Positions 48,114-57,470 of a stretch of DNA of 64,000 nt are shown one piece after another. The translations under genes were made by a program, and so were the position numbers. The notes under the pieces were generated by a model. That model was given only the letters and a program-made list of their open reading frames with translations, was not told where the DNA came from and ran no database searches. Origin of the DNA: Pseudarthrobacter sp. (GTDB taxonomy: Bacteria; Actinomycetota; Actinomycetes; Actinomycetales; Micrococcaceae); contig JAPSJV010000007.1 in the NCBI GenBank assembly GCA_031178005.1, positions 1 through 64,000 on the forward strand, read 5' to 3'. Each line of letters opens with the position of its first letter. Position 1 is the stretch's first letter.

Positions 48114-49096
48114 TGGAACTGATCAACTGGTGGCTCGTTCCGCCTGCAGGCCTGCTCCTGGCTGCCGCGCTGTGGTGGGCAGTAAGGCGCGGCGGTGCCA
48201 AGCCGCAGGGCACTCCGGCCGCGCACACGGCCCGCCTCACGGCGTTGCCCGCCTACCAGCGTGCTGTCCGCCGCCACCGGTTGCTCCTGGTAATGCTGGC
48301 CGCGGCCGGCGCTGTGGTGCTGGTGGGTGCTGCCGCTGCGGCTGCCAGGCCGGTACAGAGTACAACGGACCGCCCGGAGCAGCGCAACCGGGACATCATG
48401 CTGTGCCTGGACGCGTCAGGATCAATGAGCGACGCCGATGCCGCCGTCGTGGGAGTCTTCCGCGAGCTGGCGGCAGAGTTCGACGGCGAACGGATTGGCC
48501 TGACCGTGTTCGACAGTTCGGCGGCCCAGCTGTTTCCCCTGACCGACGACTACGAGCTTGTCCTGGACCAGTTGGAACAGGCACAGCAGGCCTTCGACGG
48601 AACAGCGGAGGGTACAGCGATCCTCTCTGGAACGTGGCTGGCTCCGGGGTCGTCGCTGATCGGCGACGGGCTGGCATCGTGTGTGCAGGGCTTCCCGGGA
48701 CCGGACGACGGATCCAGGCCCCGTTCCGTGATCTTAGCTACCGACAACGTCCTGGCCGGGGAACCCATCTTCACACTCGAGGAGGCGGCAGGACTCGCAG
48801 CGGAGAAGGACGCCCGGATCTACGCCTTGAACCCGGGTGATTTTGACTACGGCCAGGAAGCAGGCCAACCGGGAGCACAGTTGCGGGCAGCAGCCGAAGG
48901 CAGCGGAGGCGCTTACTACAGCCTGGACAGCAGTGGAGCCGTGCCGGATATTGTGCGCCAGGTCCAGGAACGCGAAGCCGCTGCGATCCAGGGCTCGCCG
49001 CGCCGCATCGTGCATGACCAGGCAGCCTGGCCGCTCGGTATCGCCCTTGTTGGCGGCGTGCTTTTGGCCGGCCTGGCCTGGAGGGCCGAACAGTGA
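48113..49096 (+). CDS. VWA domain membrane protein (BatA-like)
   Basis: Product of 327 residues. Two hydrophobic helices near the N-terminus (about 6-22 and 58-80), a von Willebrand A domain with complete MIDAS DASGSMSD near residue 98 and LATDN later, and a last helix near the C-terminus (WPLGIALVGGVLLAGLAW). The ATG overlaps the previous stop as TGATG; a GTG three bases earlier is possible. Part of the MoxR cluster, where VWA proteins probably form a membrane complex. Confidence 0.9.
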   Translation: MELINWWLVPPAGLLLAAALWWAVRRGGAKPQGTPAAHTARLTALPAYQRAVRRHRLLLVMLAAAGAVVLVGAAAAAARPVQSTTDRPEQRNRDIMLCLDASGSMSDADAAVVGVFRELAAEFDGERIGLTVFDSSAAQLFPLTDDYELVLDQLEQAQQAFDGTAEGTAILSGTWLAPGSSLIGDGLASCVQGFPGPDDGSRPRSVILATDNVLAGEPIFTLEEAAGLAAEKDARIYALNPGDFDYGQEAGQPGAQLRAAAEGSGGAYYSLDSSGAVPDIVRQVQEREAAAIQGSPRRIVHDQAAWPLGIALVGGVLLAGLAWRAEQ

Positions 49097-50124
49097 GCTT
49101 CCTGCCTGTCTTCCCCTGGTGGCTCCTGGCTGCCATAGCGCTCGCAGCGCTGCTTCCCGCCGTCGTACTCCTGGCCCGCCCTCCTGCCGCAGGAAACCGG
49201 AAGCCGCAGTTGCGCACCTGGCTGTTCCGGGCGGCCATGCTGATCCTGCTGGCTACAGCCGCTGCACGGCCAGGCATGGGCGGCGGAACGGTCCAGGCCA
49301 CGGCCGTTGACGTGGATGTCTATCTGGTGGTGGACACCAGCAGCAGCATCGCCGCGGAGGACTTCGGCGGCGGCACCCGGCTGGATGGAGTCCGGCAGGA
49401 CATCGCGGAGCTTGCCACCGGGCTGGCAGGCTCCAGGTTTTCCGTGATCACGTTTGATTCCGATGCCGCTGTCAGGATGCCGTTGACCACGGATACCGGC
49501 GCCGTGGAAACCCTGGCCGCCGTCCTGGCGCCACAGGTCACTGATTATTCGAAGGGCAGCAGCATCACTGCGGCGGGCCCGTTGTTGGAGGAACGGCTGG
49601 AAGCCGGCCGGGACAGCCACCCTGAGCGGCTGCGGTTTGTCTTCTACCTGGGCGACGGCGAGCAGACCAGCGCCGTGAAACCCGCCCCCTTGAAAGTGGG
49701 CCCCGGACTGGTGGATGGCGGTGCGGTCCTTGGTTACGGAACCGAGCGTGGCGGCCGCATGCTGGAGTACGCCGGGCTGCCCCTCTACGACCAGACGGAA
49801 ATGGAATCGCCCGGGTACATTCAGGACAGGTCCGGGGATAAGGCTGCGGACGCTGTTTCCCGGATCGACCTGCCGGCGCTGCAGTCCATCGCCAAGTCAC
49901 TGGGTGTGCCGCTGGTGCACCGCCTGCCCGGAAACCCGGCGTCGGACATGCTGGTGGCTGCGCGCCCCGGCCAACTACAGCGCGCAGTGACGGTACCGGA
50001 TGAATCGCTGCCGGGCCGGGTGGAGCTGTATTGGATCCCCGCCCTCGGAGCGTTCGTCCTGGCGGTCCGGGAAACAGCTTTGACAGCCAGGAAGCTCCAG
50101 GAGCTTAAGGGGGCCATTACATGA
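49093..50124 (+). CDS. VWA domain membrane protein (BatA/BatB-like)
   Basis: Product of 343 residues, paralogous in layout to the preceding gene. N-terminal helices (WWLLAAIALAALLPAVVLLA and LFRAAMLILLATAAARPG), VWA domain with MIDAS DTSSSIAAED, and a C-terminal helix (LYWIPALGAFVLAVRETAL). GTG start overlapping the previous stop as GTGA; its own stop overlaps the next ATG as ATGA. Probably acts with the neighbouring VWA protein. Confidence 0.9.
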   Translation: MSFLPVFPWWLLAAIALAALLPAVVLLARPPAAGNRKPQLRTWLFRAAMLILLATAAARPGMGGGTVQATAVDVDVYLVVDTSSSIAAEDFGGGTRLDGVRQDIAELATGLAGSRFSVITFDSDAAVRMPLTTDTGAVETLAAVLAPQVTDYSKGSSITAAGPLLEERLEAGRDSHPERLRFVFYLGDGEQTSAVKPAPLKVGPGLVDGGAVLGYGTERGGRMLEYAGLPLYDQTEMESPGYIQDRSGDKAADAVSRIDLPALQSIAKSLGVPLVHRLPGNPASDMLVAARPGQLQRAVTVPDESLPGRVELYWIPALGAFVLAVRETALTARKLQELKGAIT

Positions 50125-50906
50125 TGCCGGAGCAGGAAAGCACCAAGACGGTGGACCCGGCACCTTCGGCGCGGCTGGCGCGCCGGCGCCGGTTGCTGCT
50201 TTGGTCCGTGCTTCCGGTGGTGCTGGCACTGCTTCTGGCCGCCAAACTGCTGAGCGTGCCGCTGTTCAGTGCGCAGGCCGCGGCGGCCTTCGAAAGCCGC
50301 GACGCCGCGTCGCTGGCCCGGGCATCGGATGGACTACGGGTGGCGAACTTCCTGGAGACGCACAAGCCCGCGTTCGCGAAGGGTGACGCTTTTGTGCTGG
50401 CCGGAGACTTCGCCGGAGCGCGGCTGTGGTTCGAGGATGCTCTGGACTCAGGTCCCGGCGTGGACGAATGCCGCGTCCGTGTGAACCTTGGCCTGAGCAT
50501 CGAACGGTTGGGGGACGCCGTTGCCGCCGCCGACGATGCGGCAGGCGCCGTCGAACTTTTTGGCCAAGCCCTTGAAGTGGTGGGCGGCGGGCCGGAAGCG
50601 TGTTTCGCCGCGGACGGCGCCGCTACACCAGGATTCAACGATGCCGGCGAGGGGGAGCAGCTCACCGCCGCGGCGGAGCGGCTGAAAGAAAAGCTGGCCG
50701 ACGCCGGAAATCAGGCGGGTGCCGACCCGGTGGCAGAACCGGGCCTGGAACCAGAAGAAGAACCGGAGCCGGCTGACCCTGCGCAGCAAGGCCAGCTGGA
50801 ACGGCTCAAGGAAATGGCCGGGCGGGCGCTGCAGGACAGGACTGAAAGCGAAGACCGGCAGGAATACCTGGAGGACAGCGGCCCGTCCGTTGACAAACCC
50901 TGGTGA
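50121..50906 (+). CDS. Membrane-anchored protein with TPR-like segment
   Basis: Product of 261 residues. A short basic cytoplasmic start and a hydrophobic helix at about 22-44 (LLWSVLPVVLALLLAAKLLS) are followed by a helical outer domain. That domain has a TPR-like pattern (AGDFAGARLWFEDALDSGPG, then VRVNLGLSIERLGDAVAAAD). An acidic Glu/Pro-rich stretch and a coiled segment lie near the end. Last gene of the MoxR-VWA cluster, like the TPR protein in Bat operons. Family assignment is by context and pattern. Confidence 0.75.
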   Translation: MMPEQESTKTVDPAPSARLARRRRLLLWSVLPVVLALLLAAKLLSVPLFSAQAAAAFESRDAASLARASDGLRVANFLETHKPAFAKGDAFVLAGDFAGARLWFEDALDSGPGVDECRVRVNLGLSIERLGDAVAAADDAAGAVELFGQALEVVGGGPEACFAADGAATPGFNDAGEGEQLTAAAERLKEKLADAGNQAGADPVAEPGLEPEEEPEPADPAQQGQLERLKEMAGRALQDRTESEDRQEYLEDSGPSVDKPW

Positions 50907-50985
50907 CAACAGGAAGAGCGCTGTCAGGCGTCCGGCTTTCCAGGCCCGAAACAGGCAGGCACTTCGCGGCCTGTTTGGGACCACA

Positions 50986-52059
50986 ATGACCGTCTGGATG
51001 AAAAACGTTAGCCGCCACGTTGTGCCTGACATGCTGCTGCCTTCCATTCCAGTCTCCATCCTGGACCGTGCCAACGTCCGCGAGGGGGCTCCGGCAGATG
51101 CCCTTGCTGCCACGCTGCGACGGGCAAAACGAGCTGAGCAGCTGGGCTATCACCGGTTCTGGGTCGCTGAGCACCACGGTGTGCCAGGGATCGCCGGTTC
51201 GGCACCGACGGTGCTGATGGCCGTGGTGGCAGCACAGACGGAACGGATCCGTGTTGGCACGGGCGGGGTCATGCTGCCGAACCACCAGCCGTTGGTTGTA
51301 GCAGAACAAGCTGCCACCCTGCAGGCCCTCTTTCCTGGCCGGATAGACCTCGGAATCGGACGTTCGGTAGGCTTCACGTCGGCCGTTCGGGCCGCGCTCC
51401 GACAGGACCGGGACGCCGCTGACCGGTTCGAAGCGGACCTGTCAGAATTGTTGTCTTACCTCACGGGCACCTCCATCTTGACCGCACGGCCGTACGACGA
51501 CGGTGCAACCCCTCCATTTATTCTGGCCACCGGCAAAGGTGTTGACATCGCCGCCGCCGCTGGTCTCGCCATTGTTGTTGGCGGCCCGATCTTCTCTGCC
51601 CGTAATTCCGAACGTGCCCGTGGCGTCCTGGAGCGTTACCGCAGGAACTTCCGTTCCTCCACGTATTACCCGGAACCGTACGTGATACTTTCCACAAACG
51701 TGGCCGTGGGGGAGTCTTTCGAACGGGCCGAGGACTTGCTGCTTCCCGAGGCCTGGGCGATGGCTGAATCACGCACCCGTGGGCAATTCCCGCCGCTTGC
51801 GCCGGCGGAGTCCATCAGGGAACGGCCGATGACCTCCCGGCAACGGGACATCGTCGCCGAGACGCTGAGCGCGGCCGTGTATGGAACCGCCGGGCAAGTG
51901 ACGCAGGAACTCAGTTTGTTGCTGGAGGCGACCGGCGCCGACGAACTCATGGTCACCACCAATACCTTCGACACGGCAGCCCTGTCAGATACCGACCGGG
52001 AGCTGGCCGGACTTTTCACGCTGCCAACCCTTGCTGTTACGAAGGGCGGGTCTGACTAG
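50986..52059 (+). CDS. Luciferase-like flavin-dependent monooxygenase
   Basis: LLM-class flavin-dependent oxidoreductase, about 357 residues. Motifs are SILDRANVREGAPADALAAT, YHRFWVAEHHGVPGIAGSAP near residue 55, IRVGTGGVMLPNHQPLVVAE and GRIDLGIGRSVGFTSAVRAA, all typical of the MsnO8-like bacterial luciferase group. Start is uncertain: ATG 50986, 50998 or 51031. Stands alone between the VWA cluster and metF. Substrate unknown. Confidence 0.88.
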   Translation: MTVWMKNVSRHVVPDMLLPSIPVSILDRANVREGAPADALAATLRRAKRAEQLGYHRFWVAEHHGVPGIAGSAPTVLMAVVAAQTERIRVGTGGVMLPNHQPLVVAEQAATLQALFPGRIDLGIGRSVGFTSAVRAALRQDRDAADRFEADLSELLSYLTGTSILTARPYDDGATPPFILATGKGVDIAAAAGLAIVVGGPIFSARNSERARGVLERYRRNFRSSTYYPEPYVILSTNVAVGESFERAEDLLLPEAWAMAESRTRGQFPPLAPAESIRERPMTSRQRDIVAETLSAAVYGTAGQVTQELSLLLEATGADELMVTTNTFDTAALSDTDRELAGLFTLPTLAVTKGGSD

Positions 52060-52448
52060 TCCTTAACGGGTCGACGTCGGCACTGACCTGGAGGAGTCTT
52101 ATCTAGCTCGGCTTCATTAGGCGAACAATGTTCAGCCTTGAAGCTTCATTTGCCGTAAAAGTGCGTCTTAATTCGACAACCGACTTGTCCCGGCCGGGAC
52201 ACCTCTCATAGAGTTCAAAACAAGTTACCGAGGTAACGTGTCAGCGATCCTCCGAACCGGAGGGTGTGGGTGCCCCCATGTGGGCCTGACATTTGCTCAC
52301 GGACCAACTTCGTTTCAGGCGTACTCGTCGCGACTGCGTCTTGTTGAAGTTCCTTCCGTGCATCCCAAACTCAACACACCGAAATTGCCGCATCATCCGT
52401 CTACCGGCGGGGATTGCGCAAGGTCAGTGCCTCCAGCCAAGGACGCAA
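52060..52448. other. Long leader/intergenic region before metF
   Basis: 389 bases with no credible gene. It contains the stem-loop cluster described at 52224-52291 and an AT-richer stretch with no clear promoter consensus that I can defend. AAGGA just before 52449 is the metF ribosome site. Confidence 0.5.
52224..52291 (+). promoter_or_regulatory. Candidate structured leader RNA of metF-metE
   Basis: Several nested helices are visible. GTTACC/GGTAAC (52224-52237) comes first. A closing stem TGTCAG/CTGACA (52239-52244 with 52286-52291) encloses CCTCCG-AAC-CGGAGG (52249-52263) and GCCC/GGGC (52272-52275 with 52282-52285). The position ahead of methionine-synthesis genes, plus GTGTCAGCG and GGGTGCCCC wording reminiscent of the SAM-IV core, suggest a methionine or SAM-sensing leader. 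The match is partial and one expected arm is absent. Confidence 0.35.
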
Positions 52449-53411
52449 ATGTCACCACCAAGCCTTATTGATACACATCCCGATCTCACCGGTACAGCTC
52501 CGGTTGCGCTCTCCTACGAACTCTTCCCGCCGCGTTCGGCGGCTGCGGCAGAGACTCTTTGGAACACCATCCGGGAGCTCGAAAGCACTGATCCGGACTA
52601 CGTCTCCGTGACGTACGGGGCCAGTGGCTCCAACCGGGACACCGCCGTCGAACTCATTAACCGGCTATTGCTGGAAACCACCCTGCGGCCGTTGGCGCAC
52701 CTGACCTGCGTTGGCAACACACCGCAGGAACTGGCAGAGATTGTTGGCGACCTCCTGGATCATGGCGTCCGCGGAATCCTTGCCCTCCGCGGCGACCTGC
52801 CCAAGGACAGTGCTCGGCCCGTCGAGGGATCCTTGCGGTATGCCCAGGACCTGATCGAGCTGATCCGCCGGGTGGAGCAGCGCCGTTCAGCGCTGCTGTG
52901 TGCAGGCAAGATCGCCATTGGCGTGGCGGCTTACCCCACACGGCACCCCGAGTCGCCGACGGAAGAACACGACGTCGAGGTGCTGCTGGCAAAGCAGCGT
53001 TCCGGCGCGGACTTCGCCATCACCCAGGTGTTCTTCCACACGGAGCAGTACGCGGACCTGGTGAGCCGGGCCCGCCGTGCCGGGGTGACCATTCCGATCA
53101 TTCCGGGCGTCATGCCATTGACCAGCCTGCGCCGGGTCACCCGGCTGGGCGAGCTGACCGGCGTCGAACCGGCACCGGAACTGCTGGACCGCTTGGCTGC
53201 CGCCGATACCGACATCGAGCGTCAGCGGATCGGCGTCCGAGCCACCGTTGACCTTGCCAACGCGGCACTCGACGCCGGTGCGCCCGGGCTGCATATCTAC
53301 ACCTTCAACGAGCACCAAAGTGCCCTTGAGGTACTGGACCAGCTTGCCCTGCCACGCAACCCCCGCAGTGCGGGCCGGCGCCTGGCCCTCAGCCGTCAGC
53401 TTGCCGGCTAG
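52449..53411 (+). CDS. metF: Methylenetetrahydrofolate reductase
   Basis: Reduces 5,10-methylene-THF to 5-methyl-THF for methionine synthesis. The 320-residue product has VALSYELFPPRSAAAAETLW near the N-terminus, YVSVTYGASGSNRDTAVELI, LAHLTCVGNTPQELAEIVGD, GILALRGDLPKD, ADFAITQVFFHTEQYADLV and the C-terminal GLHIYTFNEH. Start ATG 52449 preceded by AAGGA. Directly upstream of metE, so the pair supplies the methyl donor and the synthase. More canonical than the MTHFR-like gene at 18899. Confidence 0.95.
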   Translation: MSPPSLIDTHPDLTGTAPVALSYELFPPRSAAAAETLWNTIRELESTDPDYVSVTYGASGSNRDTAVELINRLLLETTLRPLAHLTCVGNTPQELAEIVGDLLDHGVRGILALRGDLPKDSARPVEGSLRYAQDLIELIRRVEQRRSALLCAGKIAIGVAAYPTRHPESPTEEHDVEVLLAKQRSGADFAITQVFFHTEQYADLVSRARRAGVTIPIIPGVMPLTSLRRVTRLGELTGVEPAPELLDRLAAADTDIERQRIGVRATVDLANAALDAGAPGLHIYTFNEHQSALEVLDQLALPRNPRSAGRRLALSRQLAG

Positions 53412-53475
53412 CACCCTGAACTTCCCACATTTTTGATCCGCCTTTCCTGAAGGCGAAACAACCCAAGGACTTACC

Positions 53476-55806
53476 ATGACTGAACAGCGCACCCCGTTTC
53501 CCGCAGCTTCCCTTTTGGGCTACCCCCGCATCGGCCGCCGCCGTGAACTGAAAAAGGCTGTCGAAGCCTACTGGGCCGGCAAGATCGACGCCGCTGCACT
53601 GGAAGCTGCAGCCCTGGACATCCAGCTCGGCTCCGCCAGGCGGCTGCAGGAATTGGGCCTGACCGAAGCCGCCGCCGTTCCCGGCACCTTCTCCTTCTAT
53701 GACCAGGTCCTGGACACCACCGCGGCCCTCGGCGCCGTGCCGGCACGCTTCGGCAACCTGCTGACCGCCGATGGCCAGCTGGACCTGGACGGCTACTTCA
53801 CGCTGGCCCGCGGCAACGCCGACCAGCAGCCGCTGGAAATGACCAAGTGGTTCGACACCAACTACCACTACCTGGTCCCGGAGATCGGCCCGGAGACCAA
53901 GTTCACGCTCGCCTCCACCCGCAAGGTTGACGAGTTCGCGGCCGCCCTGGCCGAAGGCGTGGAGACCCGCCCGTACATCGTCGGCCCGGTAACCTACCTG
54001 CTCCTGTCAAAGGCATCAGATGAAGCACCGGCAGGCTTCGAGCCCCTGTCCCGACTCGAGGACATCCTTCCCGTCTACGTTGAACTGCTGGGCAAGCTGG
54101 CAGCCGCCGGTGCCAGCTGGGTACAGCTGGACGAACCTGCACTGGTGGTTGACCAGGACATCCCTGCCGCGCAGATCGAAGCCGCTGTGGCCCGTGCCTA
54201 CGAGGTGTTGACCGCTGCAGCTGACCGCCCGCAGATCCTGGTCTCCAGCCCGTATGGTTCCCTTGACGGCCAGCTGGGTACGCTCGCGGCCACCAACATC
54301 GATGCCCTGCACCTGGACGTCTTCAAGGGCGGTGTGCCCTCCGCGGCGGCACTGGCCAGCCTGGGAAACAAGACTCTCGTGGCAGGCGTGGTGGACGGCC
54401 ACAACATCTGGCGCAACGACCTTGCCGCCTCCGCAGCCAAGCTGGCCGCGCTTAAAGCAGCTGCAGGCCGCGTCACTGTCAGTACTTCCACGTCCACCCA
54501 GCACGTTCCGCACGATGTGGCAGAGGAAACCCAGCTGTCTGAGCAGCTGCGCAGCTGGCTGGCATTCTCGGACCAGAAGGCCGTTGAGGTCCGCACCCTT
54601 GCCGACTACCTGGCGGATCCCGCTTCCGTGCAGGCAGCAATCGACGAGGCCTCTGAGGTGATCGCCTCCCGTGCCACCGCTGAGGGCGTCCGCCGCGACG
54701 AGGTCCGGGCCCGGACCAGTGCACTGACCGCTGCTGACTTCAGCCGCTCCGAGTATGGTGTCCGCGAGGCCGCCCAGACCGAAGCACTGGCCCTGCCGCC
54801 GCTGCCCACCACCACCATTGGCTCCTTCCCGCAGACGTCGGAGATCCGCTCGGCCCGTGCCCGGAACAACAAGGGCGACCTCACCAATGAGCAGTATGAG
54901 CAGTTGATGAAGGATGAAATCAAGCGCGTTGTTGAGCTGCAGGAAGAGCTTGGCTACGACGTGCTGGTGCACGGCGAGCCCGAGCGCAACGACATGGTCC
55001 AGTACTTTGCCGAGAACCTCGAAGGCTTCGACGTGACGGTGCACGGCTGGGTCCAGTCCTACGGTTCACGCTGCACGCGTCCATCCATCCTGTGGGGCGA
55101 TGTCACCCGCAGCGCTCCGATCACGGTGGCCTGGGCAGAGTACGCGCAGTCGCTGACCAGCAAGCCCATGAAGGGCATGCTCACCGGTCCCGTCACCATC
55201 CTGGCCTGGTCCTTCGTCCGCGATGACCAGCCGCTGGGCGAGACCGCCAACCAGGTGGGCCTGGCCCTGCGCGACGAGATTGCGGACCTGGAAGCTGCCG
55301 GCATCAAGATCATCCAGGTGGATGAGCCCGCGTTGCGTGAACTCCTGCCGCTGCGCAAGGCAGATCACGCCGACTACCTGAAGTGGTCCGTTGACTCGTT
55401 CCGCCTGGCCACGGCCGGTGTTGCCGATGCCACCCAGATCCACACACACCTCTGCTACTCGGAGTTCGGTGTGATCATCGATGCCATCGACGGCCTGGAC
55501 GCCGACGTGACGTCCATCGAGGCGGCCCGCTCCCGTATGGAGGTTGTCCACGACCTTGAAGGCCACGGCTTCGGCCGCGGTGTTGGTCCGGGCGTTTACG
55601 ACATCCACTCGCCGCGTGTTCCGGGCGAGGCCGAGGTCACCGAGCTGCTCGCGACAGCTGTCAAGCACGTGCCGTCGCGCCAGCTCTGGGTCAACCCGGA
55701 CTGTGGCCTGAAGACCCGCGGTTACGCCGAGACCGAGGAGTCGCTGCGGAACCTGGTGAAGGCAACCCAGGCGGTCCGCGCCGGACTGTTGGCTGAAGCG
55801 AAGTAG
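53476..55806 (+). CDS. metE: Cobalamin-independent methionine synthase
   Basis: Transfers a methyl group from methyl-THF triglutamate to homocysteine. The 776-residue product has the duplicated barrel structure: N-terminal half (LLGYPRIGRRRELKKAVEAY) and C-terminal catalytic half (TTIGSFPQTSEIRSARARNN). Zinc ligands are in QIHTHLCYSEF (His and Cys) and the final Cys in NPDCGLKTRGY. ATG start with AAGGA upstream. Paired with metF. No B12 riboswitch was recognised ahead of the pair. Confidence 0.97.
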   Translation: MTEQRTPFPAASLLGYPRIGRRRELKKAVEAYWAGKIDAAALEAAALDIQLGSARRLQELGLTEAAAVPGTFSFYDQVLDTTAALGAVPARFGNLLTADGQLDLDGYFTLARGNADQQPLEMTKWFDTNYHYLVPEIGPETKFTLASTRKVDEFAAALAEGVETRPYIVGPVTYLLLSKASDEAPAGFEPLSRLEDILPVYVELLGKLAAAGASWVQLDEPALVVDQDIPAAQIEAAVARAYEVLTAAADRPQILVSSPYGSLDGQLGTLAATNIDALHLDVFKGGVPSAAALASLGNKTLVAGVVDGHNIWRNDLAASAAKLAALKAAAGRVTVSTSTSTQHVPHDVAEETQLSEQLRSWLAFSDQKAVEVRTLADYLADPASVQAAIDEASEVIASRATAEGVRRDEVRARTSALTAADFSRSEYGVREAAQTEALALPPLPTTTIGSFPQTSEIRSARARNNKGDLTNEQYEQLMKDEIKRVVELQEELGYDVLVHGEPERNDMVQYFAENLEGFDVTVHGWVQSYGSRCTRPSILWGDVTRSAPITVAWAEYAQSLTSKPMKGMLTGPVTILAWSFVRDDQPLGETANQVGLALRDEIADLEAAGIKIIQVDEPALRELLPLRKADHADYLKWSVDSFRLATAGVADATQIHTHLCYSEFGVIIDAIDGLDADVTSIEAARSRMEVVHDLEGHGFGRGVGPGVYDIHSPRVPGEAEVTELLATAVKHVPSRQLWVNPDCGLKTRGYAETEESLRNLVKATQAVRAGLLAEAK

Positions 55807-55827
55807 GTTTCGACAGGCTCAACCACC
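55807..55827. repeat. Dispersed intergenic repeat, copy 1
   Basis: GTTTCGACAGGCTCAACCAC plus one C, directly after the metE stop, followed at once by an inverted partial copy (GGTGGTTG). The same element in inverse orientation and degenerate form lies at 60869-60889. Similar short repeats are familiar in Arthrobacter intergenic DNA. Confidence 0.6.
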
Positions 55828-55937
55828 GGTGGTTGGGGAGCGAAACCCGGATCTTGCTCCCCAACCACCCCCTAGCCTCGCAAGCTCGGCCAGGGAACCC
55901 GGCGGTCGTGGGCCCAAGCTCGATCACCGGATAGACA

Positions 55938-55982
55938 ACGACGCCGGCCGGTCACCTGTAAAAGGTGACCGGCCGGCGTCGT
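55938..55982. terminator. Strong bidirectional hairpin between metE and DUF2004 gene
   Basis: Perfect 20-bp inverted repeat (55938-55957 with 55963-55982) around loop GTAAA, core GCCGGCCGGTCACC. Lies between convergent genes. Confidence 0.88.
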
Positions 55983-56000
55983 GATTTAATCCGTTGAAAC

Positions 56001-56507
56001 CTACGATTCCCATAGGATTTCGTCGTCTACTACGCCGTCCTGGTCCGCCGAGGCCACGAGAACTTCGTCGGTGAAGTGCTCGCCCAGGGTGAAATCCATC
56101 ACGAAGTAGCGTTCGGGCTGGCCTGGGAAAATCCCCACATGGCCCAGTTTGAGCGCTTTGAGAAAGACGTCGTTGGTCAGCTGCCGTTTGTCGCTGACGC
56201 CGAAGACCTTCTGCAGGTGCTCGTCCTTGATGGCATTGCAATGGAAGTGGAGGTACTCCTGGGGGCTGGTGCCCTCCTGGTCGAGTTCCTCCGCGATCAT
56301 CTGCCGGACCTCGTCCACCAGTTCTGGAAGGTACCGGAGCCGGTAATCCACCTTGTGCATGGCGGCTTCATCGAAGTGGTCATGCGAGGTGATGTTCAGG
56401 TCAAGTTCCAGCGGGTGACCGGCAAGCTCATGTTTGGCAACGAAGTAATGATCGCGGCCGTGATTGAGCTCGATCTCACCAAAATGACGGCTGGCTACCT
56501 TGTTCAT
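56001..56507 (-). CDS. DUF2004 domain protein
   Basis: Product of 168 residues from ATG 56507 (an ATG at 56546 would give 181). Recognised as DUF2004 by SRHFGEIELNHGRDHYFVAK at the N-terminus and the repeated acidic/aromatic pattern ITSHDHFDEAAMHKVDYRLR. Function unknown in the family. It follows the LysR gene on the same strand with a very short gap and may be co-transcribed. Confidence 0.75.
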   Translation of the reverse strand: MNKVASRHFGEIELNHGRDHYFVAKHELAGHPLELDLNITSHDHFDEAAMHKVDYRLRYLPELVDEVRQMIAEELDQEGTSPQEYLHFHCNAIKDEHLQKVFGVSDKRQLTNDVFLKALKLGHVGIFPGQPERYFVMDFTLGEHFTDEVLVASADQDGVVDDEILWES

Positions 56508-56552
56508 GCACTCAACATAGTCCCCGAACGCCGCGCATTCCAGCATTCCGCG

Positions 56553-57470
56553 CTATTTTGCTGCGGCGCTTACGGTGCCGAAGGTCTCCGCGAGGAGGTC
56601 AACGAACAGCTGCACGCGCGCGGTCTTCTTTTCGTTGATCAGGAGGGCGAAGACGTTCCGGGCCAGCCGGATTTCCGGGACATCCAGGACCACGACGCCG
56701 GCGGGCCGGTGCTGCAGGGCAAGCTCCGGAACCAGCGCCGCGCCCAGGCCCGCTGCTGCCATTTCCAGGCTGGCGTGGAAGTCATCGCAGTGTGCCACAA
56801 CGCGCGGATGCAGGTTGCAGCTGACGAACAGCCGCTCAATAACGGTGGCGTCGGCGCTCCCGGGATGGTGCATGATCCAGGGCATTTCGGAGAGGTGGTC
56901 TGCTGCTACTTTGGCGTCAGGCCGGAAGCCCCAGCCCGCGGGGAGGACCACCCGGTAGTTGTCATCGCCGATCCACTGCCGGTTGATGGTGTGTGGCCAG
57001 GCCAGGCCGGACTGGCCCACCTGAAACACCAGGGCCAGGTCCAGTTCACCGCCGCTGCGGAGGCCCTGGATGGTCTGGCCGGGCTCGCCCACGGAGACCT
57101 TCAGGTCGATGCCCAGGTTCTTCCAGGCAGGGTTCTGCAGGATGCGGGGGAGGACGTAGGTGGCCAGGCTGGGAAAGATGCCCAGGCGCAGTTCCTCGCC
57201 CGGGGCGTCCTGGCCGCCGGATGCGGCGGCCAGGAGGGCCTCGACGTCGGTCAGCACCTTGGAAGCATGGCGGACCATGGTGAACGCGGCCTCGGTGGGT
57301 ACTGCGCTGCGGGCGGAGCGGCGGAAAAGCTCGACGCCGGTATCGCGTTCCAGCGCAGCCATCTGTTGGGAAACTGCCGAGGAGGTGTAGCCCAGCCGGG
57401 CCGCGGCTGCGGCGAATGAACCAAGCCGGGTCACCTCGAGAAGGGTCCGCAAGTGAAGGAGATTTACCAA
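56553..57470 (-). CDS. LysR family transcriptional regulator
   Basis: Regulator of 305 residues from TTG with AAGGAAC upstream. HTH at residues about 4-60 (LHLRTLLEVTRLGSFAAAAA, RLGYTSSAVSQQMAALERDT). Effector domain with LRLGIFPSLATYVLPRIL, LDLALVFQVGQSGLAW and LEMAAAGLGAALVPELAL. It is divergent from nrdH across 378 bases; no evidence ties it to nrd. Target unknown. Confidence 0.92.
   Translation of the reverse strand: MVNLLHLRTLLEVTRLGSFAAAAARLGYTSSAVSQQMAALERDTGVELFRRSARSAVPTEAAFTMVRHASKVLTDVEALLAAASGGQDAPGEELRLGIFPSLATYVLPRILQNPAWKNLGIDLKVSVGEPGQTIQGLRSGGELDLALVFQVGQSGLAWPHTINRQWIGDDNYRVVLPAGWGFRPDAKVAADHLSEMPWIMHHPGSADATVIERLFVSCNLHPRVVAHCDDFHASLEMAAAGLGAALVPELALQHRPAGVVVLDVPEIRLARNVFALLINEKKTARVQLFVDLLAETFGTVSAAAK

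Noticed and set aside
52060..52448. B12 riboswitch ahead of metF-metE
   Set aside because: No B12-box wording or long multi-arm layout seen; only the compact helices reported separately.
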